Of a stretch of 64,000 nucleotides of DNA, positions 24,849-35,200 are shown in pieces. A model generated the notes under the pieces. It was not told where the DNA came from and did no database searches. It was given only the letters and a program-made list of their open reading frames with translations. The position numbers and the translations under genes are program-made. The stretch is from a virus: positions 1-64,000 of IMG/VR virus record IMGVR_UViG_3300028581_000018; one strand, written 5' to 3'. Each line of letters starts with the position of its first letter. Position 1 is the stretch's first letter.

Positions 24849-27800
24849 ACTTACGTGCTTCAACAGACTCTTGTGGCATAATTCCACGACCCACTGGATC
24901 ATAGAATTTACCTTTAACACCCATCATATTAAATAAGTGGTTGTAAATCTTGTAGCTTTCTTTTTCTTGCCAAGGAAATGGGCCTACATTTCTGGTATAA
25001 AGTGCTTTTTCAGAGCCTATTGACATATAAAATATGTCTTTTGCTAATGTTCCCATTTGACCAATAGATCTACCAAATACTAAACTTGTTAAATCTGCAT
25101 TATCACGAATATCCTCTAGCCCTAATTTAGGCAATGGTATAAATGAACTTGTTTCAGCAAACACGTTTTTAGCAAACAAGATAGTATGTTGTGCTAACCA
25201 CCAGTCAATATTAAAGTTATCGCTAAACATATCTCCTGATTTTGCACGTAGCTTCCTATATCTTTCTTCATCATCTGGATCATATCCAAACAATATTGTA
25301 GACATCATATATAATACTACTAGGATAGCTAGCTCCATAGTTATTTTTCTCAAGGCATACTTTTCATCTTTACTCATGAACTGCCAGTACTTGTTAGATA
25401 CATTGAACATCCTTAGTAAAGCAAGAAAACCTTCTACATAATAACCACGTTCTACGTTACTCATTGCCCAATTATATCTATAACCACCAACATTTCCTTC
25501 CCGGGTACTAAAACCAAAACGATTCATAAACATTTCAGTAAAGAACCTCCTCAAGAATGTTGTTACTTTATAGGCATAGTATTTATTGGCCATGGGTAGA
25601 TCAATATCTGAATATGCACCATATAGTTTGTTAGCCACAGACTGAGCAAGAGTTTTAAACTTAGCATACTCAGAACCACCAAGATCATATTTTTTGTCAA
25701 CCCCGTCTTTGAGTTTTAATTTACCGGCGCTATCTAGTTCCCAAGCATCTATATAACGAATATTTACAAGACCCTCACTAGTAGTTCTAGTAATAACTTT
25801 GTGATGCATCATACCAAAGAACAACTCTAGCACAGATTGTCTCTCTAAAAATTTGCGGGGTGACATGAAAAACGATAAACTCGTTACATCACTAATGAAA
25901 CTCCTAGATTGAGTCTTACCAAAGTTTTGACTAAAGTAACTTTGCCCGGGATCAAAATTTAGAAGTAACTGCGTTTCTAAAGAAGGGTTCCCTTTCTCAT
26001 ACCGCTGACCTTGCATGCGCACCATTTGTTGATGTGCCATCTTGCTACCAACAGCTAAACTATACACCGATATATATTTACCTCCCGCGCTTTCAATAAC
26101 GTTTTGAACAATCTGACCACCCCAGTTTTTAGTTGCTGATACTAAGTCTAAAGCAAAGAATCCAAATGAAACCTGCTTCATAAAAAACTTAGTAATCTTG
26201 TTTAGATATGGGTTGTTACCAAAGTCATTGTTTTGTACTCCTAAGAACTCTCTATCATACAAATGAGATATTTGTAATGCACGCAAATCCTGGCGTCTAC
26301 TTTTAGCAAACTTAGTAATACCCTTGGTGCGGTATATATTTCTGTTTACTTTCTTGGTATCTTTTAAAGCGTTTTCTTCTGAAGAGGTAAAATCACGTAG
26401 TGCTCTACCTAGTGGATCCATCTCACTTAGTTGTTTATAGCGCAGCGCGCTGAATAAATACTTGTGAGTAGTTCTTATTACATCAAGAGAAACCTGATCT
26501 ATTTCTAATCTAGACAAACCACCAATTGGAATATACTCTTGTTCTTCACCCAAAGAGTTAACACGAATCATGTTACGTTGAGTGTCATAGTTTACATCCT
26601 CACCAGTTTCTGGAAATAATGGTGCTTCTTCGCGGGCTTCTTTACTAATTAAACCTTTTACTTGAGTCCACGTTCTTAGTGCTTTTTTCTTTATCTCACC
26701 GCGCAGAATTAACTCTTGATTATCTTCAATACCAAACCTTGGTAGATCAAGATACAACTTACCATATGTAGACACAAAACTCTGTGTTTTCAAATGGTAC
26801 TTTTTTATAATCTCAAGAATCTTGGCGATGTCACTATTTTTGTCAAGATTTTGAAAATCCTTGTTCATATACCTGTCATCTTTAGCTGAGTTTGGATCCC
26901 CAGGTTTATAAAGACGAGGTAAAAAGTTTGGATTATCTGATAAGTTAGTATTGTCAATATACACACCAACATACTTTGACCAATCATCTGTTTTTAGAGT
27001 CATGAACTCTTTCTTTACAGATCTTTTATAAAATCTAGAACCGGGAACAGCATCTATTGTCTTTTTTGAACCATCACTCAATTCAACAGTTGTCTTCTTT
27101 AGATACTTTTCATCAGGTTGTATTCGATTCCAGATATAAACCCGCTCGTAATATTCTCCATCTTTATTTTCTCTAACCACATGATTATCTAAGAACCAAT
27201 CTCTAAAATCACCATCAAGACTCATGTAATAGTCAGCAGTATTTTTTTCAGTGAGCTTTTCAGCGCCTTCTTCATCAAGTTCATCAAGACCTAGTTTACC
27301 AGATAACCAATAGTTAACAGTGTCTATATAATCCTGAGTTGGCTTTTTACTTGTTAGCTCAGAAATATCACCTAAAAGTCTGTAGTATGTTTCTTTATCT
27401 GTTTTATTCAAACCTATGCTATCCAACTTATCCCTAAGAAAAGCATACTCATCTGACTCAGTTGGTGTAAACATTGAGGGTTTCTTGCTCAAATAATTAT
27501 ACCGGGCCCATTCATTTGAACTTAAACCTGAAGCATTAACCTGATCTTTTTGAATTTGAATTATTTCTTCTTGTAGATCTTTAATCAAAGTTCTTGTCTC
27601 TTTACTAAGTACAGAGATGTCAATTTGACCACTAGGATCTCTGGCTAATATTAACAGATCTGAAATCTGACGATGTATATCTACAACACGCTGGTTTCGA
27701 GCACCTGCAGGAAACTTAGTAGATATGAAATATTCTAGAGCACTAATAGCATTTTGTTTATCCACAAAATATTGTTCGCTAAACTCTACTCGGGTATTTT

Positions 27801-30800
27801 GGTCTAACCATTCATTGAGGCGTTTATCAATCTCATCCTGTGCTAAACCCTCTGCAATCAATGAGCTCTCAAATGATTGTAAAGCTCTTTGAAATTCACC
27901 TTCAATAAGATTATACTCATAAAACTTTTTGATCCGCTCATTGTACTCTCTATGAGTTAAAGCTTTAGTCTTATCATAGATATTACGAGAGGGATCGTCA
28001 ATTTTATCAGTACCGTCTTCATATGTAAGTTTAGAAAGCTCTTTTAGTTGTCTTTCTAGTGCACGTATTTTAGAGTAGCTGTTGAAACGATCTTGTTCTG
28101 TTTGTAAAGGTGTGCGCTCAATCTTAAGTTCATTAAGGAGAATTTCTTTCTCACGTAGAGCATCCCGGGTAACATCATTTTTATCATAAACATCATACTC
28201 GACATCATAAAATGACTTATCATACTTTTGCCACATGTAATCACGCTTAAACTGGCGTAATTCCATGTAAGCTTTACGTATTGCATCTTGGTCTTTACTC
28301 TCATTAGCTTTAGCTAAAGTGTATTCTAACTGAGATAAGTCATACCGGTAGTTTTGAAACTGATTTAGATAAGACCAAACTTTTCTCGAAACCAGTTCAC
28401 CTTTGTCGTCTAAGTCAGCCACCGTGTCTTCAAATGCAACTGCCTTACCAAGAAGCAAGATCTCATTTTTACTGAGATTTTTAAGATACGGTTGCAACTC
28501 ATTAATCATGTCTGCTGATATACTAGCTGCTTGAGCATCTACCTCGGCATATTTGTTTTTCAAATACGCAAAAAATGGGCCCGAGATCAAACTCTGGCTA
28601 GCACTATATCCTTCTAAGTAAGCATTTAACCAATTCATGTTTGATGTCTCACCTACAAGCTCTGCTCTAATTTTCTCAGGAGTAATATCTACACCTTTAT
28701 ATTCTTTGATTACCTTATTAAGTGCATTTTCAGCACCTTTTGAAATAGCACTTTTCTCTTGAGGTGTTAGATCTTGACGAGCTAATAGTTTTTCTTTTAT
28801 TTTTTCTACCAGAGCTTCGCTAGCACCACCTTTCATAGCAATCTCTTTGAACCTATCACCAAATTTAGCATTGATGTTTTTGTTCATATCTTCTGTAAGC
28901 GCCGTTAAAAAACCAGTAAGTTGTCCTTCAAGAATTTCATTGTGCAAAGATTTAATGTTGTTTATAAGACTCCTAGAAGATCGCAACGCGTCTATAACTT
29001 CTCGTAGTGCTTGTCTGTTTGTAGCAGCTGTAGTTAATCCTGTGCCTGGAACATTTAATGCTTCTTCTAAAACACTTATAAATTCAGTGTCAATATATTG
29101 TGCGAGATCATTGTAGTATAATATTCTAGCAATACTTTCTGGAGTAACAGCCGTAGCACTCAGATTTTGCATTGCATTGACATTAGCATTTATGTTATTT
29201 AAGATTTGTTCATAACCCATCAATGCATATATTACAGATGACGCCTGTTGATTTTTAGCAATAGCATCACCTACAATAGCTGTTACAGATTGTCTAGCTT
29301 GAGAAACTGTTGACTTAATATTTTTTAATACAGGATCATTATCAAGTATTTTCTTAAGCTCTACGTCATTTGAGCGTTTGATAAGTTGTTCAAATTCTTG
29401 CGCCGCTACCTGAGCGGAAGCAATTAAGTTAATAACTTCCTGGCCGTTTCTTTCAACTGCCTCTACAAACAGCCTTTGATCTTCTACTTCAAGTTTTATA
29501 AACTCAGCAACTTCATCTGTAGTAAATACTTCAGAGTTTAGAGCAAATGTTTCACCAGTCATCATATCGACTAAAGTCTTAAGACTGGTATTGGGTGAAA
29601 GTTTTTCAACTGTGATTTTATTACCAAACAGTTTTCTAAGAAACTGTTTAATATGAAACATGATCTTATCTAACCATGTCTTATATGGCTTGGATACTGT
29701 TTTACCGGTACCACTCATCTCAGCTTCAAGGCCAATAGCTGTAACAATAACTTCCTCTTTTAATCTGTCGCCAGTATAATCATAAAGTCTTTGAACACGT
29801 TCTAGTATAGCTTGACCTTCAGGAGTAGATGTTAGTTGATCATACAACTGATTAAACAACTTTGGATTAGATATACGAATAGATTGTATTAAAGGGTGAG
29901 CAAACTCGTGAAATACAATCTCAGCGTTAATTCTGTTTTGAACAAAGTAAACCTTGCCGTTAAAGAAAAAAGCGGGCTCGTTATTATATTCTAAACCAGA
30001 ATCTCTTAATATTTTCGCGGCCTCTTCAGAAGACTCTACAATTTTAAATGGTACCCCTAAATTATCAGAGAGCACCTGCATAAGTGTAGTTATAGCTTCA
30101 TTACCAAAGTTAGAGCTAGATTGTTCTTGACTATAAGTGGCGCCGGGATTATAACTATCCTCAGCATTCTGGAAAAATTCTTCTACTTGTTCATCATAGC
30201 TAGGTAGTTTTATACTAACCTCTTGATCAAGAGTATTTATTGATGTAAATCTAACATCAGGTTTAAAAAAAGATATTCTTCCAGAATCTCGCTTTGTATT
30301 AATAATAACTTCATACCATGTATTACCATATTCATCTGTAATTAATACAGGATTATATCCTAGTTTTTTAAGAATATTAATTACAGTATTTTCATAGAAA
30401 TTATAAATAGGTTTAAGAGCAGCAAATCCTTCTGTTTCTACTCTCTCAAGTTCTTGTTTAAGTTGGTTTATTTCATTGTCAAAATATTTATTATTTTTTT
30501 CTTGTAGGTTTAATGCAGTTTTTTCATCTTTAAAACTATTTTGAAATCCATTTTTATAACTTCTAACTACCCAACTATTTTCTTCTTTTTCTATGTAAGA
30601 TTTTTCAGATTCTAAATCTTTAATCCTATCTTCTTTCTGTTTCTTAAACTCTTCTAAAGTAGCATGCCCTTCAACTTTACTAGCTGTATTACCAGAAGGA
30701 AATAACACTTTCTCATATCCTTTCTTAGCAGAGTCTTGAATGATAGATTTAATAAAAAATGTCACCCAGTTATTATCTTTATTTAGAAGTTGAAGGAATT

Positions 30801-32244
30801 GATTTTTATATTCAAGAGATTTAATAGGTTTACCTGATTTATAATCTTCATATTCCTTAAGACTTTCTTTAGTGTAAGGTTCATAAATACTATCACTTAA
30901 TTCAATAAATTCCCAATACATATCACTTTCCGATTTTTCAACATATATTGGATCATTTGCTTGTCCTGTTAAATCTTCATCACCATAAAAGTTAGTATAA
31001 TCACCTTCTTCTATTTTATTTTTAGTTAAATATTTCTTACTTCTACCCTTCTGAAATAAATCAGATTGAAATTCTAGTATTCTACGTGTTTTAGATTCAG
31101 TAGTACCTAGATCATTACTTCTAACAATTTTGACATCTTTACCTACTTCTTTTGGTTCTATTAAACCTGCTATTAAATCTTCTGTAGTTCCTATTCTATA
31201 TTCAGAAATTGTTTTACTTCCTGTTTTAGTGTCTATTTTTTCATCACTTCTAAACCAACCAATACCATTATCAGTAGCAAATTGAGCATGACCTTTAATA
31301 GAAGGTGTAATTAATGGAGTAGATATTTCTTGTTCTGTATAATTAGTACCACCGGGTACTGTCAGGTTAGAGTAAAAAGAAGAATTTTGTTTAGCCTCTT
31401 TATTTTTATATTCTTCAATAATTTCTATTTCTTCTTTTGTTGCTATTATTCTATCTTGATTTCTATCTTCTTTAAACCATCCATCTCTATAACTAAAATA
31501 AAAAGTTTCTCTTAAAGAAGGTACATATAAATCATCTAATTCTTGAACATCTACACCACCACTATTTACATTAGTTTTAGCAGTATTAATCTCAACACTA
31601 TAATTATATTTACTAGCTAATTCTAAAGCTATTTGTTCTCTATCTGTAATACCTAAATCTAATATAAGTTGTTTTTGCTCTTTAGGTATTTGAAGTTCTG
31701 TTAGTATTTTATTTAAATCCCAATTAGCTTTTTTACCTTTTTCAAATAATTGTTTACCACGTTCTGAATCTAATAAATCAATAGATTTTAAAACATAGTT
31801 AACCTGTTCTAAAGGTGGATCAAAAAATAGATCTTCAGGATAGGGTTGCGGAATATCTTCCTGATAAAAAGATGTAGTAGTAGATTGTTGTGCCAAAGAA
31901 ATATTTTCATCTAAACCCATTAGTTCATTGTTTACTTGATCTAATGACTTAATGCCTAGTTTTACCTCGTATGCTTTGATTAATTTATTCGGCGCCGTAA
32001 AGTTTATTACTACTTTATCTGGGGTTTCATTTACCGTGAACCAGTTGTTGGTAAAGGCCGCAGTTTTATAAGTATCTGTTGACCACTTTTCAACTATACT
32101 AGTTAGTTCTTCTAAAGAAAAATCTTTAGTATCAATAGATAACGTTGTTCCTTCTGGTTTGTATTTACCCGCAGTTTTTACAACTACATTAGTAATGGCA
32201 GATTGTACTGCACTATCTGTCAAGTTTCTAATTTTGCACGCCAT
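24847..32244 (-). CDS. Giant polyvalent virion protein, 2465 aa (zincin and EIQSDW-like domain, membrane segment)
   Basis: Last gene of the late operon. Around residues 310-670 it has a domain I recognise from phage and conjugative-element polyvalent proteins: DNGIGWFRSDE, RRILEFQSDLFQKGR (the EIQSDW place, near 393), FIKSIIQDSAKKGYEKVLFP and NFYENTVINILKKLGYNPVL. A zincin motif VFHEFAHPLIQ is near residue 782, with a likely third ligand in RLKEEVIVTAIG. A long helical, charged middle (about 950-2000) follows, then VSFGFFALDLVSATKN and a hydrophobic helix ELAILVVLYMMSTILFG near 2311, so it may enter the host membrane on ejection. Its start MACKI resembles the MNCAI and MITCAL starts of the two upstream giants. 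Likely packaged in the capsid; inferred. Confidence 0.8.
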   Translation of the reverse strand: MACKIRNLTDSAVQSAITNVVVKTAGKYKPEGTTLSIDTKDFSLEELTSIVEKWSTDTYKTAAFTNNWFTVNETPDKVVINFTAPNKLIKAYEVKLGIKSLDQVNNELMGLDENISLAQQSTTTSFYQEDIPQPYPEDLFFDPPLEQVNYVLKSIDLLDSERGKQLFEKGKKANWDLNKILTELQIPKEQKQLILDLGITDREQIALELASKYNYSVEINTAKTNVNSGGVDVQELDDLYVPSLRETFYFSYRDGWFKEDRNQDRIIATKEEIEIIEEYKNKEAKQNSSFYSNLTVPGGTNYTEQEISTPLITPSIKGHAQFATDNGIGWFRSDEKIDTKTGSKTISEYRIGTTEDLIAGLIEPKEVGKDVKIVRSNDLGTTESKTRRILEFQSDLFQKGRSKKYLTKNKIEEGDYTNFYGDEDLTGQANDPIYVEKSESDMYWEFIELSDSIYEPYTKESLKEYEDYKSGKPIKSLEYKNQFLQLLNKDNNWVTFFIKSIIQDSAKKGYEKVLFPSGNTASKVEGHATLEEFKKQKEDRIKDLESEKSYIEKEENSWVVRSYKNGFQNSFKDEKTALNLQEKNNKYFDNEINQLKQELERVETEGFAALKPIYNFYENTVINILKKLGYNPVLITDEYGNTWYEVIINTKRDSGRISFFKPDVRFTSINTLDQEVSIKLPSYDEQVEEFFQNAEDSYNPGATYSQEQSSSNFGNEAITTLMQVLSDNLGVPFKIVESSEEAAKILRDSGLEYNNEPAFFFNGKVYFVQNRINAEIVFHEFAHPLIQSIRISNPKLFNQLYDQLTSTPEGQAILERVQRLYDYTGDRLKEEVIVTAIGLEAEMSGTGKTVSKPYKTWLDKIMFHIKQFLRKLFGNKITVEKLSPNTSLKTLVDMMTGETFALNSEVFTTDEVAEFIKLEVEDQRLFVEAVERNGQEVINLIASAQVAAQEFEQLIKRSNDVELKKILDNDPVLKNIKSTVSQARQSVTAIVGDAIAKNQQASSVIYALMGYEQILNNINANVNAMQNLSATAVTPESIARILYYNDLAQYIDTEFISVLEEALNVPGTGLTTAATNRQALREVIDALRSSRSLINNIKSLHNEILEGQLTGFLTALTEDMNKNINAKFGDRFKEIAMKGGASEALVEKIKEKLLARQDLTPQEKSAISKGAENALNKVIKEYKGVDITPEKIRAELVGETSNMNWLNAYLEGYSASQSLISGPFFAYLKNKYAEVDAQAASISADMINELQPYLKNLSKNEILLLGKAVAFEDTVADLDDKGELVSRKVWSYLNQFQNYRYDLSQLEYTLAKANESKDQDAIRKAYMELRQFKRDYMWQKYDKSFYDVEYDVYDKNDVTRDALREKEILLNELKIERTPLQTEQDRFNSYSKIRALERQLKELSKLTYEDGTDKIDDPSRNIYDKTKALTHREYNERIKKFYEYNLIEGEFQRALQSFESSLIAEGLAQDEIDKRLNEWLDQNTRVEFSEQYFVDKQNAISALEYFISTKFPAGARNQRVVDIHRQISDLLILARDPSGQIDISVLSKETRTLIKDLQEEIIQIQKDQVNASGLSSNEWARYNYLSKKPSMFTPTESDEYAFLRDKLDSIGLNKTDKETYYRLLGDISELTSKKPTQDYIDTVNYWLSGKLGLDELDEEGAEKLTEKNTADYYMSLDGDFRDWFLDNHVVRENKDGEYYERVYIWNRIQPDEKYLKKTTVELSDGSKKTIDAVPGSRFYKRSVKKEFMTLKTDDWSKYVGVYIDNTNLSDNPNFLPRLYKPGDPNSAKDDRYMNKDFQNLDKNSDIAKILEIIKKYHLKTQSFVSTYGKLYLDLPRFGIEDNQELILRGEIKKKALRTWTQVKGLISKEAREEAPLFPETGEDVNYDTQRNMIRVNSLGEEQEYIPIGGLSRLEIDQVSLDVIRTTHKYLFSALRYKQLSEMDPLGRALRDFTSSEENALKDTKKVNRNIYRTKGITKFAKSRRQDLRALQISHLYDREFLGVQNNDFGNNPYLNKITKFFMKQVSFGFFALDLVSATKNWGGQIVQNVIESAGGKYISVYSLAVGSKMAHQQMVRMQGQRYEKGNPSLETQLLLNFDPGQSYFSQNFGKTQSRSFISDVTSLSFFMSPRKFLERQSVLELFFGMMHHKVITRTTSEGLVNIRYIDAWELDSAGKLKLKDGVDKKYDLGGSEYAKFKTLAQSVANKLYGAYSDIDLPMANKYYAYKVTTFLRRFFTEMFMNRFGFSTREGNVGGYRYNWAMSNVERGYYVEGFLALLRMFNVSNKYWQFMSKDEKYALRKITMELAILVVLYMMSTILFGYDPDDEERYRKLRAKSGDMFSDNFNIDWWLAQHTILFAKNVFAETSSFIPLPKLGLEDIRDNADLTSLVFGRSIGQMGTLAKDIFYMSIGSEKALYTRNVGPFPWQEKESYKIYNHLFNMMGVKGKFYDPVGRGIMPQESVEARK

Positions 32245-32263
32245 GGTACTAATATACTAAATA

Positions 32264-35200
32264 TTAAACTCTAAAACACGTCCCGTCTAGATCTAAACCT
32301 ATTAGATCTTCGCTAACAAGAGTTTCACCAGCAATACCTTCTTGGTTTTCAATAATCAAATCCATTACTCCAAATTTACTTGACCCGGGCACCGGTAAGT
32401 TAAATCTCTTATAAAGTTCACCATATAAGTACTCTGCAATAACTTTAGATCCCGCAATTTGTGGAGTGTTCTGTTTTAATATGTCATTTATCAAAAGAGA
32501 CATATCCATTACAACAGCATTTCTAGGATTGCTCAAAATCTCTTCAATTTGAGATAACTGCTCATTTATACGTTTCTTAGCATCTTCAATGCTGGGAGTG
32601 GTACCTTGAACTACAGGACTAGGTTGAGTAGTGCGTTGTTGAGAGGTTAATTTTGCAGGTGCCGTGGGCATACCTGGTGTTAGGTCTGCAGCTCTTCTGA
32701 ATGTAAGAGTAATAGTATAATTTTCTATAACAGTACCATTAGGTAAAGTAATAGGTGGAAACTTCTGATCTCTTTTTACGCCTTTAGGTGTGTCATGAGC
32801 TAGTTCAAATCTACCTTTACCATCCATACCAAAAGTATAAATAGTTCCATTTTGAGTAGGTATTTCTTTTCTAGAATCTGATCTAAAAGATGGTGAACCA
32901 GGATTATTTTTATCCTCATAAATTCCAATTCCACTATTATTACCTATAGTATATACTACAACTGGATAATTTCTAGCACTCAAACTTTCTGTGGTATCTC
33001 TATGTGTTGCTATGTTCTGACCAGGTAAATAAATATTACCAATTACAGCATCATAGTTAGACATATCTATACCTAGAGTATTCTGAATCTCCTCAATAAT
33101 AGGTTGTAGATTAGATACAGGAGCTAGCGGATTACCATTTTGATCAACTGTATCATATACATAGTTATCTTTTGCCTTAGCATCTGTAGTAGCTAATCCA
33201 GCATTTGCATAGCTCTTATTATTAAGAGGTGCTTTAGCTGTACTTTTTCTAGTCCAACGTAGTCCATACATGAACATGTCATTAGCTGTACCAGAAGCAT
33301 TTTCTTTATAAGCTTGTGCTCTAATCTGTGGTTGGATAATATCTATAAAATCTTGAGTCTTATCAACAGATGGTTTAGTTTCTGCTACTACTACACCATA
33401 AGGTTCTGATACTACTTGCTGATTAGTACTTACAGGAGCTTGGGTGGGTTGAGTAGTAGTTCTTAATTGTTCAACTACTTCAGCTAATGCTGTAGGATGC
33501 ATACCTTGACCTCTAGCTGCAGACTTACCTGCATACAACAATGTAGCACCATCTAGTTTACCTTGATTAATTTGATTTAAAATCCATTCTCTTTGTTTTT
33601 CATTTACATCTTGAAGCAAAGTATCCCTTAATTCCATTTCCTTGCCTGTAGTAGCCACAGAATACTCCATATAATCACTTATAGGTTCATCAACTCCTAA
33701 TAACCAATCTTTATAAGCTCTTACTGCTTCACTAATACCGGCAACTTTTATAGTACCTCCATAACCAGCCTCACTAAAAGGATTACCAAAATGCTCATTA
33801 GGTTTAGCAGCTTCAGTGCGCATAGTATTAACCAACTTTGGATTATTTTTATCATAAACTTCCGCAGTTTTTAAATCACCTTTCCATTCTCTTGATGTAT
33901 CTATTGTAGGTTTAACACTAGTAGATGGTTGAGTAGTTTCTTTTACTTTAATTCTTGAAGTAGCACCTGTATGATAAACAGCAAACTTAGCACCTATTTC
34001 TTGCAAATAATCAATAAACTGAGAATCTACATTAGGCATGTCTCCTACTACAAACTCCATATTAAAATCATCATGATAAAACTTTATCATATCTTTAGTT
34101 TCTTGAAGTAAAGGTTTACCTTTTAAGGAACCATTTCTTGCAAGCATGACTGCTTTACCAGGGTCTGCCAGGTTTTTAGTACTTCTAGCAACTGTCTGTT
34201 CTTTTGTACCTTTTTGTTCTATTATACTTCCTGTTTTTAAAGAAGTTAAAGAAGAACTTGGATTAGTATTAGATACTTCAACAACAAAACTATCAGCAAC
34301 TGCTCTCATTGCTTTATCTTTACCATCACCTTCAGGAGTACCTTTACCAGTATTTTCAAAATCTCCTTTATATCCTTGGAATCCTCCAATACTAGTAGAT
34401 GGTTGAGTAGTGCGTTGTACACTAGAAATACCAGCATTAGCAAGCATCTCTTTAATCTTAGGTAAATTTTCTCTAGTATAATCTTTTCTTACTGTACCTT
34501 GTCTACCAAGATTTACATTTTCTGAAGGTATTACAAGTTTAATATTAGGACTAGCTTGTACTGTTTTAATAAGCAATGGTAAAATTTCTTCTATAGAACC
34601 TTCACCATGACCTAAACCCGCTAAAGGAAGTAAATAAGTTTTAGTTGGGTTTTCTTTAGAAACTTTAATCAAACTTCTTAAACTTTCTTTAAGTAACTCC
34701 ATGTTATTATTCATAGACATGTCATCACTCCATTTTTTCTTAACAGGTAACTGTACTACATCATCAGTAGCTTTAAAATTACCTTCACCTTGTTTAACCA
34801 AACCTTTAGCTTTAGCTGCTTGAGCAAGACCAGCACCATGTACACCACCTAAATTAGTAGTAATAACTGGGATACCAGGTAATGCAAAAATATCACCTTC
34901 TAATACTTTATCATTACTTACAGGAGCTTTGGTGGATTGAGTAGGTTGACCACCTTCTATAAAACCATCACCTACTTCTTTAAAACCAATACTAATTGGA
35001 AGATACTTGGCACGGGTAGTAGTATTTCTTAAATATGGAGACCTTGCTGCTTCAGTTTTATCTAGAGTGGTTGGATATACTACATATACCCCACCCGTTT
35101 GATCTTGCTTAATAACAAGGTCGTAGTAATCATATGGCTTAGAATAACCATATTGTTCGTTGGTAAAGAGCAGATTTCTAAAGTTTTTAGATGGTACATA

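Noticed and set aside
32622-34935. Repeats that might suggest a CRISPR or tandem array
   Set aside because: The repeats are unevenly spaced, in coding frame, and encode protein linkers between domains.
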